A stretch of 34,462 nt of DNA, from assembly GCA_904501875.1 (NCBI GenBank), contig CAJGCQ010000003.1:1-34462 (forward strand), in the 5' to 3' direction. The first letter of the stretch is position 1; every line of letters starts with the position of its first letter. Positions 6,877 to 16,716 of this stretch are shown here, one piece after another. Source of the DNA: Clostridiaceae bacterium (lineage in GTDB: Bacteria; Bacillota; Clostridia; Oscillospirales; Acutalibacteraceae). The notes under the pieces are model-generated. The model ran no database searches, was not told the DNA's origin, and worked only from the letters and a program-made list of their open reading frames with translations. Position numbers and translations under genes: made by a program.

Positions 6877-8982
6877 TTAAATATTGAATAACAGCTCTCC
6901 GTAGCTCGGATAGGGCCAGCAATCCCTTGAGACGACCGCCTCGGCGCTGTCGGAATACTTACGGATATCGGCCATAAACTTTAATACCCTATCGTGGTAT
7001 TCGGTCGCACGGCCCAGCATATCGGGGATTTTCTCTGCCGACATAACCGACATTTTAAGGTCGTTTGTAAGCTTGTAAATCTCGGTCTCGGCAGCGGAAA
7101 GGCGAGCAATAATCTCGGTATCCGCCAGCTCGTCAAATTTAAGTCCTAAGCTGCGCCTGTTGATAAGGGCGGTGCAAAGAAGGCTGTTATAATGGGTTAT
7201 TGCGGGAATTACATCACGGTTCATCATTTCAATAAGGGAAAGCGCCTCAATATGAATAACCTTAGAATAATTTTCAAGAATAATGTCCACTCTCGAATTA
7301 ATTTCCGCACGGTTTAAAACCCCGTGGCGCTCAAAGAGAGCTATGTTATCCTCGGTTTTAAGGAGCGGGAGTGCGTCAACCGTACTTGTGAGATTGAGAA
7401 GTCCCCGTCTTTTCGCCTCTTCTTTCCATTCGTCGGAATAACCGTCACCGTTGAATATAATACGCTTATGTTCTGCCACGGTCTCTTTTATTATGCTATT
7501 AAGCTCTGCACCAAAGTCGTCCGCTTTTTCAAGTCTGTCCGCAAACTGCGAGAAAACATCAGCAACCATAGTGTTAAGCATAACATTAGTATCGGATATA
7601 GAGGACGCCGAGCCTAACATCCTGAACTCAAACTTATTACCCGTAAAAGCAAAGGGCGAGGTGCGGTTACGGTCGGTATTGTCACGGCCGAAGAGGGGTA
7701 TAATATCCGCACCAACAGTCATTTTAACCTTTTCGGCATTATCGTGATGGGTTCCGCTTTCTATAGATAAAAGCAAATCGGTAAGCTCATCGCCCAAGAA
7801 CATAGAAATTATTGCGGGGGGAGCCTCATTTGCACCTAAGCGGTGGTCATTACCTGCGGTAGCAACCGATATTCTAAGCAAATCCTGATGCTCGTCCACC
7901 GCCTTTATAACTGCGGCCAATGTCAGCAAAAACAGTGAATTTTCACCCGGATTTTTGCCGGGTTTGAGGAAATTGATGCCCGTATCGGTAGAAAGGGACC
8001 AGTTGTTATGCTTACCGCTGCCGTTAACACCGTCAAAGGGCTTTTCGTGCAATAGACACACAAGCCCGTGCTTTAAAGCGGTCTTCTTCATCATTTCCAT
8101 TGTAAGCTGATTATGGTCGGCGGCAATATTTATGGTTGTAAATATGGGCGCTAATTCGTGCTGTGCCGGGGCAGCCTCATTATGCTCGGTCTTTGCAAGC
8201 ACGCCCAATTTCCAAAGCTCGTTGTCAAGGTCACGCATAAAGGCGGCAACCTTCGGCTTTAAAACGCCGAAATAGTGGTCATCCATTTCCTGACCCTTAG
8301 GCGGCATTGCGCCTACAAGTGTTCTGCCGCAGAAAACAAGGTCAGGGCGCTTATCATACATAGCCTTGTCCACAAGGAAGTATTCCTGCTCGGGGCCTAC
8401 TGTCACATTTACACGCTTAACCTCATCCATACCGAAAAGGCGGAGAATTCTTAAAGCCTGCTTATTTATAGCATCCATACTGCGAAGCAAAGGTGTTTTT
8501 TGGTCAAGTGCCTCGCCGCAATAAGAGCAAAAGGCGGTAGGAATACAGAGTGTATCATCCTTTACAAAAGCATAAGAGCTAGGGTCCCATGCGGTATAAC
8601 CCCTTGCTTCAAAGGTGGCGCGAAGTCCCCCCGACGGGAAAGAGGAAGCGTCAGGCTCGCCCTTAATAAGCTCCTTGCCCGAAAATTCCATTATTATATG
8701 ACCGTCTCCTGTGGGAGAAATAAAGCTGTCGTGCTTTTCGGCGGTAATGCCTGTCAAGGGCTGGAACCAATGGGTAAAATGCGTGGCACCCTTTTCAATC
8801 GCCCAGTCCTTCATTGCGGCGGCAACCGTATCTGCTATGCTGCTATCGATACCCTTGCCCTCTTTTATGGCGGCCTTTAAGGCTTTGTATGTATCCTTCG
8901 GTAATCTTTCAACCATTACCGAATCGTTAAATACATTAGTGCCGAAAATTTCACTTACCTTATCCAAAATCATTACCCCCAT
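6877..8982 (-). CDS. glnN: Type III glutamine synthetase
   Basis: ATP-dependent synthesis of glutamine from glutamate and ammonia. 701 residues, the size of the GSIII (GlnN) family and far longer than GSI or GSII. Active-site motifs: [10 protein letters not shown] (196-205), NEAAPAQHE (268-276) and GSGKHNNW (321-328), followed by [13 protein letters not shown]. No PII or ammonium transporter gene adjoins it. ATG 8982 is used; ATG 8973 is an alternative. Neither has a good ribosome binding site, and the predicted transcript start lies only about 10 bases upstream, so translation may be nearly leaderless. Confidence 0.95.
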   Translation of the reverse strand: MGVMILDKVSEIFGTNVFNDSVMVERLPKDTYKALKAAIKEGKGIDSSIADTVAAAMKDWAIEKGATHFTHWFQPLTGITAEKHDSFISPTGDGHIIMEFSGKELIKGEPDASSFPSGGLRATFEARGYTAWDPSSYAFVKDDTLCIPTAFCSYCGEALDQKTPLLRSMDAINKQALRILRLFGMDEVKRVNVTVGPEQEYFLVDKAMYDKRPDLVFCGRTLVGAMPPKGQEMDDHYFGVLKPKVAAFMRDLDNELWKLGVLAKTEHNEAAPAQHELAPIFTTINIAADHNQLTMEMMKKTALKHGLVCLLHEKPFDGVNGSGKHNNWSLSTDTGINFLKPGKNPGENSLFLLTLAAVIKAVDEHQDLLRISVATAGNDHRLGANEAPPAIISMFLGDELTDLLLSIESGTHHDNAEKVKMTVGADIIPLFGRDNTDRNRTSPFAFTGNKFEFRMLGSASSISDTNVMLNTMVADVFSQFADRLEKADDFGAELNSIIKETVAEHKRIIFNGDGYSDEWKEEAKRRGLLNLTSTVDALPLLKTEDNIALFERHGVLNRAEINSRVDIILENYSKVIHIEALSLIEMMNRDVIPAITHYNSLLCTALINRRSLGLKFDELADTEIIARLSAAETEIYKLTNDLKMSVMSAEKIPDMLGRATEYHDRVLKFMADIRKYSDSAEAVVSRDCWPYPSYGELLFNI

Positions 8983-8999
8983 TACAAATCACATAATAT

Positions 9000-9028
9000 A
9001 GTATAACTTGAAAAGGGCTGTTTGTCAA
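9000..9028 (-). promoter_or_regulatory. glnN promoter
   Basis: -35 TTGACA (9028-9023), 17-base spacer, -10 TATACT (9005-9000). The -35 overlaps the stop codon of the preceding gene (9025-9027). No operator palindrome is evident. Confidence 0.75.
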
Positions 9029-9642
9029 TTAATGATTACGCCGTTTTTGCAAAGCTTCATTATATATCTTTCCCAATAGTAACAATCCGGGACGGTAATA
9101 TCTGTATCAGCACTTTCAACAAGGTAATTAAAAAATTCTCCGTCCAAGCCGTTTTTCCCTATTTTTTCAAGCAAAGCAATTATTATTTCCCTCTTCATTT
9201 TCGAAGTATCTACAGTGTGACTTAAAATATCCGATATCTGAACACCGGTATATCTAAGTGTTTCTCCGCTTATGTCAAGCTCTATTCCGTCGGCGCAATC
9301 AATAAGTCTTGAAACAAACCTATAATCCGTTTTTACGGTGAAATCTATAGGATAGCCGAAAATTTCTCCCTTATAATCTGCTTCGGGCGGAATAATAACC
9401 TTTAACCTTTCTTCGCCGAAATCAAGATATAAAAAGGTAAGATTATCGCAAATATCAAGCATTATCCCCTTATTTTCAGGGGCAGAAAAGCTGTAAGGTA
9501 TGCTTGAAACCTTATTTTCCGCCTCCTTAAAATTTTGGCGCAGATAAAAATATCCGCCGCCCACAAAAAGCGAGCAGCAGATAACACACAAAGACAAAAG
9601 CTTAATTATACCAAATATTTTTCTTTTCAAAATGCTCACCAA
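9025..9642 (-). CDS. Membrane-anchored protein resembling a shortened LytR-CpsA-Psr (LCP) domain
   Basis: About 200 residues: a basic start, one signal-anchor segment (about 12-33, with GIIKLLSLCVICCSLFVGGGYFYL), then an extracellular part. The order DYRFVSRLIDCADGIELDI, YTGVQISDIL, REIIIALLEKI and VESADTDIT follows the core of LCP cell-wall polymer ligases (the family's hydrophobic Asp motif, substrate loop and helix). I do not see the conserved arginines and it is shorter than typical LCP proteins. It may be a degenerate or regulatory relative. There is no ATG: the frame opens with TTG 9642 and GTG 9639, while TTG 9630 has GGTGAG just upstream. The start is therefore uncertain. It lies between the aromatic operon and glnN, all on the minus strand. 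Confidence 0.55.
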   Translation of the reverse strand: MVSILKRKIFGIIKLLSLCVICCSLFVGGGYFYLRQNFKEAENKVSSIPYSFSAPENKGIMLDICDNLTFLYLDFGEERLKVIIPPEADYKGEIFGYPIDFTVKTDYRFVSRLIDCADGIELDISGETLRYTGVQISDILSHTVDTSKMKREIIIALLEKIGKNGLDGEFFNYLVESADTDITVPDCYYWERYIMKLCKNGVIIN

Positions 9643-9825
9643 ATATATTATTGGCTGAAATTGAAAAAATAATCCGTTTTTGAAAATTTTTTCCTACAAA
9701 TTTAAGCAAAGTTTCAAAAAGCTCCGACTTTACTTGCTTTAAGAAGATAACCCGACCCTTGAAATTTAAGAAGCAATGGGATGCAGTACCGGACTTTGCG
9801 CTTATACTTTTCCATTTTGCTCACC

Positions 9826-10857
9826 TTATTTCAATGTATCGGCTATCTTGTAGATAAGCTTTTCGGTTTTTTCCCAACCAAGGCAGGGGTCGGTTATGGA
9901 TTTGCCGTAAATATGCTCGCCGATTTTCTGCGCCCCGTCCTCTATGTAGCTTTCAATCATAAGGCCCTTTACCATTGAACGAATGTCTTTATTGTGGTTA
10001 CAGCTATATACAACATCCTTAGCGATTCTAACCTGTTCAAGGCATTGCTTTCCTGAATTTGCATGGTTTGTATCAACTATAACAGCGGGGTTTTCAAGTC
10101 CCGACTTACCGTAAAGCTCGTAAAGCTTCAATAAGTCCTCATAATGGTAATTTGAAGCGTTCTTGCCCGCATAATCAATATATCCCCGTAAAATTGCATG
10201 AGCGTAGGGGTTTCCCTCACTGTCTACCTCCCAGCCGCGGTAGATAAAGGTATGGGAATGCTGTGCGGCGGTTATTGAGTTCATCATAATGCTAAGGTCA
10301 CCGCTTGTGGGATTCTTCATTCCTACGGGAATGTCAAGACCGCTGGCGGTTAATCTGTGCTGTTGGTTTTCAACCGAACGGGCACCCACCGCAACATAAG
10401 AAAGCAAATCGGAAAGATAACGGTGATTGTCAGGGTAGAGCATTTCGTCCGCACAGGAAAATCCGTAATCACGCAAAGCCGCCATATGAAGCTCTCGTAT
10501 AGCTACGATGCCTTTAAGCATATCCGGGGTTTCATCAGGGTCCGGCTGGTGAAGCATACCCTTATAGCCGTCACCCGTGGTTCTCGGCTTATTGGTGTAT
10601 ATGCGGGGGACTATAAGTATCTTATCCTTCACCTTATCCTGAACGGTGCGAAGTCGGGATATGTAATCGAGTACAGGCTCGCTGCTGTCTGCCGAGCAGG
10701 GGCCGATTACCAGTATAAACTTATCCGATTCACCGCTGAAAATCCTTCTTAATTCCCCGTCACGCTCTGCTTTAACCTTTGCCATTTCCTCGGTTACTGG
10801 GTAGCGTGTCTTAATCTGCTGCGGGATTGGAAGCTTTCTTTTAAATGTCATATTCAT
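9826..10857 (-). CDS. DAHP synthase, class I (AroG/AroF type)
   Basis: 3-deoxy-7-phosphoheptulonate synthase joins PEP and erythrose 4-phosphate, the first step of the shikimate pathway. 343 residues, close to the E. coli-type enzymes, with IGPCS (51-55), PRTT (91-94), GARSVENQ (158-165), GMKNPTSG (179-186) and the metal/active-site DTNHANSGK (262-270). No chorismate mutase or ACT domain is fused; in this class feedback ligands bind within the barrel and N-terminal extension. AAGGAG lies nine bases before ATG 10857. It is the last gene of the aromatic operon, 20 bases after tyrA, although it encodes the first enzyme. Confidence 0.95.
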   Translation of the reverse strand: MNMTFKRKLPIPQQIKTRYPVTEEMAKVKAERDGELRRIFSGESDKFILVIGPCSADSSEPVLDYISRLRTVQDKVKDKILIVPRIYTNKPRTTGDGYKGMLHQPDPDETPDMLKGIVAIRELHMAALRDYGFSCADEMLYPDNHRYLSDLLSYVAVGARSVENQQHRLTASGLDIPVGMKNPTSGDLSIMMNSITAAQHSHTFIYRGWEVDSEGNPYAHAILRGYIDYAGKNASNYHYEDLLKLYELYGKSGLENPAVIVDTNHANSGKQCLEQVRIAKDVVYSCNHNKDIRSMVKGLMIESYIEDGAQKIGEHIYGKSITDPCLGWEKTEKLIYKIADTLK

Positions 10858-10877
10858 AATTAATTACTCCTTATTGT

Positions 10878-11738
10878 TTATATATGTTTGTCGAAGCTTT
10901 TTCTGCGCTCGGTTGATGTTCTCATCATTTGGCGCATACCATCCCGGTCGCCTGTTTTGATTTTTTCATAAAGCTCATCAAAGGAAGCCTTAAATTTATC
11001 CATTTCGGTTAGCAAAGCGTCCTTATTGTATAGGAAAAGCTCGCTCCACATCTCGTCGTTTATCTTGGCGATTCTTGTCAAATCCCTGAATGAGTCGCCC
11101 GTGTAATACTCAAGACCCGGAGTATTGTCGGCACACATAAGGGAAACGGCTATGCAATGGGTTAGCTGGGACAAAAAAGCTATCATTTTATCGTGCATTT
11201 CTACCGACAGCTCGGACACCTGATGAAAGCCCAACTTTTCGCCCAAATCACGGCAAAGCTCGATTGCAGACTTAGTATTTTTCTCGGTGGGGACCACAAT
11301 GTAATTAGCACCCTTAAAAATCTCGTCTGTACTGTTCTGTACACCGCAGACCTCTCTGCCCGCCATTGGATGGGCGGCGATAAATTCCACATCGTGCCTT
11401 AAAATATCCTGAATTTTCCCCACAATACAGCCCTTAACACCCGTGACATCGGTTATTACCGCACCGCTTTTTAAAAGGTGCTGGTTTTGCGTTATCCATT
11501 CTGTAAAAATATGTGGATAAAGTGCGAAGACCACCAAATCGGCGTTTCTAAGCAACTCGGGTTCAACCTCTGTAGTGCCGTAGTCGATTATACCCTTACT
11601 GAGGGCGAAATCAACCGAAGACTGACTCCTCGTTATCGCACTTACCCTGTAGCCCTGCTTTTTAAGGGATTCGGCATAGCTTCCGCCTAAGAGACCGAGA
11701 CCTACAATTAATATGTTCATATTCTTGTTTAACTTCAT
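10878..11738 (-). CDS. tyrA: Prephenate dehydrogenase
   Basis: Oxidative decarboxylation of prephenate to 4-hydroxyphenylpyruvate, committing flux to tyrosine. 286 residues: Rossmann motif GLGLLGGS (13-20), TDVTG (96-100), AHPMAGRE (122-129) and a helical dimerisation half. It lacks the C-terminal ACT domain found in the longer Bacillus TyrA, so tyrosine feedback through ACT is not expected. Its start overlaps the aroA stop (ATGA), with AAGGTGG just upstream. Confidence 0.93.
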   Translation of the reverse strand: MKLNKNMNILIVGLGLLGGSYAESLKKQGYRVSAITRSQSSVDFALSKGIIDYGTTEVEPELLRNADLVVFALYPHIFTEWITQNQHLLKSGAVITDVTGVKGCIVGKIQDILRHDVEFIAAHPMAGREVCGVQNSTDEIFKGANYIVVPTEKNTKSAIELCRDLGEKLGFHQVSELSVEMHDKMIAFLSQLTHCIAVSLMCADNTPGLEYYTGDSFRDLTRIAKINDEMWSELFLYNKDALLTEMDKFKASFDELYEKIKTGDRDGMRQMMRTSTERRKSFDKHI

Positions 11739-12946
11739 TGCTGTTCCACCTTCAAATCAACACCTATAGAGGAAAATCGCTCAAAGAAATCGGGGAAGCT
11801 CTTTGAAACAGCCTGAGCGCCGTAAATTTGACCGCCCGTCAAGGTGCATAAAACCGCAAGGGACATCACAATCCTGTGATCGTTATGCCCGTTAAGCGGA
11901 AGTTCGGGGGTTTTAAGTTCACAGTCGGGGACGGTTATATCGTTATCTCCCACTTGTACTCTACAGCCGAACTTCAAAAGCTCCTCTGCCATAGCCGCTG
12001 ACCTGTCGCTCTCCTTGATTTTAAGGCGGTGGGTCCCCGTAAAATGCCCACCGTTATTAGCCGCCGCCACCGCCATAAGCACAGGGCCTAAATCGGGACA
12101 GTCGGAAATATCGATTTCGGGGGTGCCTTGTACAAGCCTGCGGAACAGCTTTTTGTAAACTGCGTCTCCCTGACAGGTATCCTTTTTAAGTCCCGATACC
12201 GCAACATTTCCACCTAATGCATTTAACGCATCAAAAAATGCGGCGTTTGAATAATCCCCCTCAACCGTAAGTAACCTCGGCTTATAGGTCTGATTACCCT
12301 TAATATATATCGTATTCTCGTCAGCACGGCTTATTCTGACCCCAAAGTCGGCAAGCGCCTTTACGGTCATTCCTAAGTAAGAACCGCTTTCAAGCGAACC
12401 CGTAATATCAATAACGCTATCATTTTGAAGAAGAGGTAATGCAAACATAAGTCCGCTTATAAACTGGCTTGAAACATCTCCCCTAACAGAGTATTTACCC
12501 GACTTTAGCACACCGTTTACCGTGACTGAGTCTTCGGCTTGCAAAAACTTGAGACCCGTAGCATTGCAAATATCGGCATATACCGAAAGGGAACGCTCCA
12601 TAAGCCGTTTTGTTCCCGTAAGGGTTATTTTTCTGTCAAAAAGCAGAGACAGCGGAATTAAAAATCTCAGTGTGCTTCCTGATTCATTACAAAACAGCTT
12701 GTCATTCTTTATTCCTTTTCCCATATCTATTCCGCCGATTCGGACAGAATCTCCGCTTATTTCAATATTAGCACCCAGAGCCTCAAGGCAGGAAAGGGTA
12801 GCCTTAATATCCTCCGAAAAGCCCACTCCCTTTATTTCACTTTCGTGCGACAGCGCCCCGCAGATTAAATACCTGTGAGCCATACTTTTTGAGGGCGGCG
12901 CTTTTACCCTGCCGAAAGCGGTGCTTTTGTTAATAGTTACAACCAT
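11735..12946 (-). CDS. aroA: EPSP synthase (3-phosphoshikimate 1-carboxyvinyltransferase)
   Basis: Transfers enolpyruvyl from PEP to shikimate 3-phosphate. 403 residues, slightly shorter than usual. PPSKSMAHR (17-25) is the substrate lysine/serine motif and CNESGSTLRF (86-95) is the PEP-binding loop. A C-terminal KESDRSAAMAEEL and NDHRIVMSLAV complete the family signature. The loop has Phe where E. coli has Pro101, a position that affects glyphosate sensitivity; effect not predictable here. It starts directly after the aroQ stop and overlaps tyrA by 4 bases. Confidence 0.95.
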   Translation of the reverse strand: MVVTINKSTAFGRVKAPPSKSMAHRYLICGALSHESEIKGVGFSEDIKATLSCLEALGANIEISGDSVRIGGIDMGKGIKNDKLFCNESGSTLRFLIPLSLLFDRKITLTGTKRLMERSLSVYADICNATGLKFLQAEDSVTVNGVLKSGKYSVRGDVSSQFISGLMFALPLLQNDSVIDITGSLESGSYLGMTVKALADFGVRISRADENTIYIKGNQTYKPRLLTVEGDYSNAAFFDALNALGGNVAVSGLKKDTCQGDAVYKKLFRRLVQGTPEIDISDCPDLGPVLMAVAAANNGGHFTGTHRLKIKESDRSAAMAEELLKFGCRVQVGDNDITVPDCELKTPELPLNGHNDHRIVMSLAVLCTLTGGQIYGAQAVSKSFPDFFERFSSIGVDLKVEQQ

Positions 12947-13384
12947 TTAAATATCCCCGTAACTCTCCTTTAAAAATTCCATAGCCTCGGTATAACCCTT
13001 TATTCCGTGACCGCAGATTGTTTTAACACAGGCAGCACGAATATAGCTTACCTGCCTAAAGTCTTCACGGCTCGCAACATCCGAGATATGCACTTCAACC
13101 GTGGGTATTGATACCGCCTTTAGTGCATCAAGCAGAGCAATACTTGTGTGGGTGTATGCCCCAGGATTAATCACAATCCCGTCAAATGTGCCGTATGCCG
13201 CCTGAATTTCATCAACAAGGGCACCCTCGTGATTGGACTGAAAGAGCTTTACCTCAATACCGTTCTCCTTTGCGTAGGTATTAACATTTTCACAAAGGGT
13301 ATTAAAATTATCCTTACCGTAAATACCCGGCTCTCTTATGCCCAACATATTAATGTTAGGGCCGTTAATCACCAATATTTTCAT
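12947..13384 (-). CDS. aroQ: 3-Dehydroquinate dehydratase, type II
   Basis: Dehydrates 3-dehydroquinate to 3-dehydroshikimate by anti elimination. 145 residues, dodecamer-type enzyme. GPNINMLGIREPGIYG (8-23) holds the catalytic Tyr22, NHEG 51-54, NPGAYTHTS 73-81, EVHIS 97-101, with a conserved Arg further on. It overlaps the end of the aroE-aroK fusion by 20 bases and abuts aroA. Confidence 0.95.
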   Translation of the reverse strand: MKILVINGPNINMLGIREPGIYGKDNFNTLCENVNTYAKENGIEVKLFQSNHEGALVDEIQAAYGTFDGIVINPGAYTHTSIALLDALKAVSIPTVEVHISDVASREDFRQVSYIRAACVKTICGHGIKGYTEAMEFLKESYGDI

Positions 13385-14618
13385 TCAAGAAAGCCTCCTT
13401 TACCGCCGCTATATTAGCGTTTAAGTCTTTGACTGCCCGAATTTCCGCCTGAGCGGACGATTTATAAATAGCGTATCTTTCCTTGTAGCGTTTTATAAGC
13501 AGATCTCTGTTAGAGGAAAGCGGTCGGTCGTCTGTAGTTACTATATCCTCAATCGGGCGGTCGATAAATACAGTTATTCCGTTTTCCTTTAAAAGGGAAA
13601 TATTTAAAGGATTAAGGACCGCTCCTCCACCTGTAGCGATAACTGCCGACTGCAAAGCCGCAACCTCTTTTATAACCTCTGCCTCAATTTCACGGAATTT
13701 CTTTTCGCCAAACCGCTCAAATATTTCAGGAATGGACATCCCTGCTTTTTTAACGATTTCATCATCTGTATCTATAAAGCTTTTACCTATCTCATTTGCC
13801 ACAGCTTTCCCTATTGTGGTTTTGCCGCAACCGGGCATACCGATTAAAACAATATTCCTTTTATTAAGCAGTATTTCTTTATAAACCCTGTCAATAACGC
13901 TACTCGGAATAGAATTCCCGGTGAATTTTTCACAGGCAAAAACCGCTTGGGAAACCAACATATAAAGTCCACCCGCCGCATTAATGCCCTTTTCTTTAGC
14001 AGCAGTTACAAGTGCCGAACAAAGCGGATTGTAAACCGCATCTGTCACCGATTGCAAATTTGAAAAAAGAGATATATCAATAGCCATCCCCCCGATATTA
14101 GGGTACATTCCGCAGGGAGTGGTGTTGATGATTGTCTCGGCATCGGTATGATTTGCAAGAACACAATCGTATGTAACAGCGCCGTCATTACCACCTCGGG
14201 AAACCCGCAATACCTCTTTTGCCCCAAGACTTTCTGCCACAGCCGCCGCAGTTTTTGATGTGCCGCCGCTGCCTAATACCAAAACCTTTTTGCCCGAAAG
14301 GTCTGCACCTTGGCGTTCAATTAACGCCCTCATACCCTCGTAATCGGTGTTGTAGCCGTAAAGCCTGCCGTCCTTATTTACAATAGTATTAACCGCACCG
14401 ATTTTCCTTGCGGTATCGCTTATTTCATAAAGGTAAGGGATTACCGCCTGTTTATAGGGGATTGTAACATTTATCGCCTTAAAATCGGCAGTTTTCATAA
14501 ATGCATCAAGGTCCTTGGCTTCAATTTCCTTTAGCTCGTAATTATAATCTGCAATTTTAGAATGAATTATTTTAGAAAAGCTGTGGGTCAGCTTTTCGCC
14601 TATGCAACCGTACTCCAT
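13365..14618 (-). CDS. Bifunctional shikimate dehydrogenase-shikimate kinase (AroE-AroK fusion)
   Basis: Two consecutive pathway steps in one 417-residue chain. Residues 1-about 250 are AroE: MEYGCIGEKLTHSFS substrate motif, NVTIPYK with catalytic Lys56, NTDYEGM with Asp92, and NADP loop LGSGGTSKTA (115-124). Residues about 253-417 are AroK: Walker A GMPGCGKT (260-267), DTDDEI shikimate-binding aspartates (283-288), ATGGGAV (328-334) and a DRPL lid (364-367). The linker is only a few residues. ATG 14618 is preferred over the longer frame at 14666 because it yields the standard AroE N-terminus and overlaps the aroC stop (TAATG). The order aroE then aroK matches the direction of catalysis. Confidence 0.93.
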   Translation of the reverse strand: MEYGCIGEKLTHSFSKIIHSKIADYNYELKEIEAKDLDAFMKTADFKAINVTIPYKQAVIPYLYEISDTARKIGAVNTIVNKDGRLYGYNTDYEGMRALIERQGADLSGKKVLVLGSGGTSKTAAAVAESLGAKEVLRVSRGGNDGAVTYDCVLANHTDAETIINTTPCGMYPNIGGMAIDISLFSNLQSVTDAVYNPLCSALVTAAKEKGINAAGGLYMLVSQAVFACEKFTGNSIPSSVIDRVYKEILLNKRNIVLIGMPGCGKTTIGKAVANEIGKSFIDTDDEIVKKAGMSIPEIFERFGEKKFREIEAEVIKEVAALQSAVIATGGGAVLNPLNISLLKENGITVFIDRPIEDIVTTDDRPLSSNRDLLIKRYKERYAIYKSSAQAEIRAVKDLNANIAAVKEAFLNENIGD

Positions 14619-15709
14619 TATTTTGCTAACCAGTCCGTTCCGAAGCGTTCGCTTAATATATCGCACAGTACTATGGCGGTTATACTGTCAACGACCACCC
14701 TCGCCCTATGGACTATGCAGGGGTCGTGTCTTCCGCCCGCCGTAAACTGAATATTCTCTCGTTTTATAAAGTCCACCGTCTGCTGTTCCTTATGGATAGT
14801 GGGAGTCGGCTTAACCCCACAGCGGAAAATTAGGGGCATACCGTTTGTAATGCCGCCGTTTATACCACCGTTATTGTTTGAAAGGGTTTTAATTTCACCG
14901 TTTTCTATCCTTATCGGGTCATTAGCTTGACTGCCGAGCATATCGCATAGGTCAAAGCCGCCGCCGAATTCAACACCCTTTATTGCGGGAATACCGAACA
15001 GCGCACGGGAAAGCTTGCTTTCAATACTGTCAAACCAGGGCTCGCCAACCCCTGCTGGCAGACCTATAACCGCCGTTTCAAGAACACCGCCTACACTGTC
15101 GCCGTCGGTTCTGGCTTTATTTACTGCCGCAGTCATACCTGTTTTAGCATTATCGTCAAGCACTGCAAGAAGCTTATTATTAACCGATTCAATATCCTCT
15201 TTAAAATTTTCAAACCTACGGTCTTTTACACCGCCAAGTTGGGAAATATGGGTACCTACATATATTCCTTTTGCCTTAAGGGCAGAAATCGCAATAGCCC
15301 CTGCCGCGACTATTCCCGCAGTAATTCTTCCGCTGAAATGGCCGCCGCCGCGGTAGTCCTCAAAGCCGTGATACTTTTCAAATGCCGTATAATCTGCGTG
15401 CCCGGGGCGTGCCTTACTCCTTATCTCGCTGTAATCCTTTGATTTTGTATTGACATTGGGTATTACAATGCAGATGGGCGTACCTGTGGTCTTACCCGCA
15501 AATACTCCGCTTTCAATAACGAAGTTATCGGGCTCAACCCTCGGTGTGGAAATATCCCCGAAGGGACGGCGCAGGGTCAACTGTGATTGGATAAATTCTT
15601 CATCAACCTCAATACCCGGTGCTAATCCGTCCAGCACCGCACCTACAGCCGCACCGTGGCTTTCGCCGAAAAGTGTAAGCGCCACCGAAGTTCCTATAGT
15701 GTTTTTCAT
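14618..15709 (-). CDS. aroC: Chorismate synthase
   Basis: FMN-dependent 1,4-elimination of phosphate from EPSP to give chorismate. 363 residues, standard. Signatures: GESHG (15-19), RPGHADYT (101-108) and DYRGGGHFSGR (118-128), the last two lining the FMN/EPSP site; the C-terminal part has GGRHDPC. It starts in the ATGA overlap with aroB and ends in a TAATG overlap with aroE-aroK. Confidence 0.96.
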   Translation of the reverse strand: MKNTIGTSVALTLFGESHGAAVGAVLDGLAPGIEVDEEFIQSQLTLRRPFGDISTPRVEPDNFVIESGVFAGKTTGTPICIVIPNVNTKSKDYSEIRSKARPGHADYTAFEKYHGFEDYRGGGHFSGRITAGIVAAGAIAISALKAKGIYVGTHISQLGGVKDRRFENFKEDIESVNNKLLAVLDDNAKTGMTAAVNKARTDGDSVGGVLETAVIGLPAGVGEPWFDSIESKLSRALFGIPAIKGVEFGGGFDLCDMLGSQANDPIRIENGEIKTLSNNNGGINGGITNGMPLIFRCGVKPTPTIHKEQQTVDFIKRENIQFTAGGRHDPCIVHRARVVVDSITAIVLCDILSERFGTDWLAK

Positions 15710-16716
15710 TTAAAGCTCTCCTTAATTTCCTTTGCGAAGGTATCAAAGGGCATTTGCCGCATTTCAAATTTTCCCGCTTCGGGTACGAAAATAACGGTTA
15801 TTCTATCCCCCATAAGCTTTTTATCGTGCCGCATAGCGGAAATTAGCTTATGGGTCTCAATTTCGGTGCCTATGGGCAGGTTAAGCTTTTGAAGGACGGG
15901 TATCAACCGTTCCCTTACACCTTCCGAGCACATAGGAATCATACCCAGCGCCACACATTCGCCGTGGTAGAGGTTTTGCATTTTATTCTCGCTCTCAATA
16001 GCGTGCGCCAAGGTGTGACCGAAATTAAGTATCTTACGCAGTCCCCCTTCTTTTTCGTCCTGTTCAACAACATAGCGCTTGATTTTAAGGGAACGCTCGA
16101 TTATAAGGTCAATATTTTCCATTATATTCTCTGTTTCAAAAATTCGGAACAGCTCTTCGTCCGAGGTAAGGGACATTTTGACCGACTCTGCAAGTCCGTT
16201 TGAAATCTGCCTGTCGGGGAGGGTTTTAAGGGTATCGGGATCGATGATAACCGCTTTTGGGGGATAAAAGGCACCTACAAGATTTTTATACCCCAAAAAA
16301 TCAATGGCTACCTTACCGCCCACAGAGGAATCCACCTGTGACAAAACTGTGGTGGGAATATTGTAAAAATCAATACCCCTCATATAGCTTGCCGCAGCAA
16401 AGCCCGCCATATCGCCCACAACTCCGCCGCCTACCGCAACCACACAGTCGCTGCGGGTAAATTCATTTTTTACCATTTCGGAAAGCAAATATTTATATGT
16501 ATCAAAGCATTTTGAAGGCTCCCCTTCTTTTACCGTTACAACAACGGGGGATTTAGCCTCTTTGGCTACAGCTTTTGCGTATTCTTCAGGTACGCCGCTA
16601 TCGGTCACAATAAACACTCGGCGGTTTAAATTAAGGTACTCCCCCGCCTTTTTAAGCGAGCCCCGTTCAAGGTAGATATTATACTGCCCTGTCGAGGTTT
16701 TAACAGGTATTATCAT
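15706..16716 (-). CDS. aroB: 3-Dehydroquinate synthase
   Basis: NAD- and metal-dependent cyclisation of DAHP to 3-dehydroquinate. 336 residues. NAD loop GGGVVGD (96-102); PTTVLSQVDSSVGGKVAID (121-139); metal ligands Glu177 (GLAES), His234 (NFGHTLAHA) and His251 (YHGE). It is linked to pheA and aroC by 4-base ATGA overlaps on both sides. Confidence 0.96.
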   Translation of the reverse strand: MIIPVKTSTGQYNIYLERGSLKKAGEYLNLNRRVFIVTDSGVPEEYAKAVAKEAKSPVVVTVKEGEPSKCFDTYKYLLSEMVKNEFTRSDCVVAVGGGVVGDMAGFAAASYMRGIDFYNIPTTVLSQVDSSVGGKVAIDFLGYKNLVGAFYPPKAVIIDPDTLKTLPDRQISNGLAESVKMSLTSDEELFRIFETENIMENIDLIIERSLKIKRYVVEQDEKEGGLRKILNFGHTLAHAIESENKMQNLYHGECVALGMIPMCSEGVRERLIPVLQKLNLPIGTEIETHKLISAMRHDKKLMGDRITVIFVPEAGKFEMRQMPFDTFAKEIKESFK

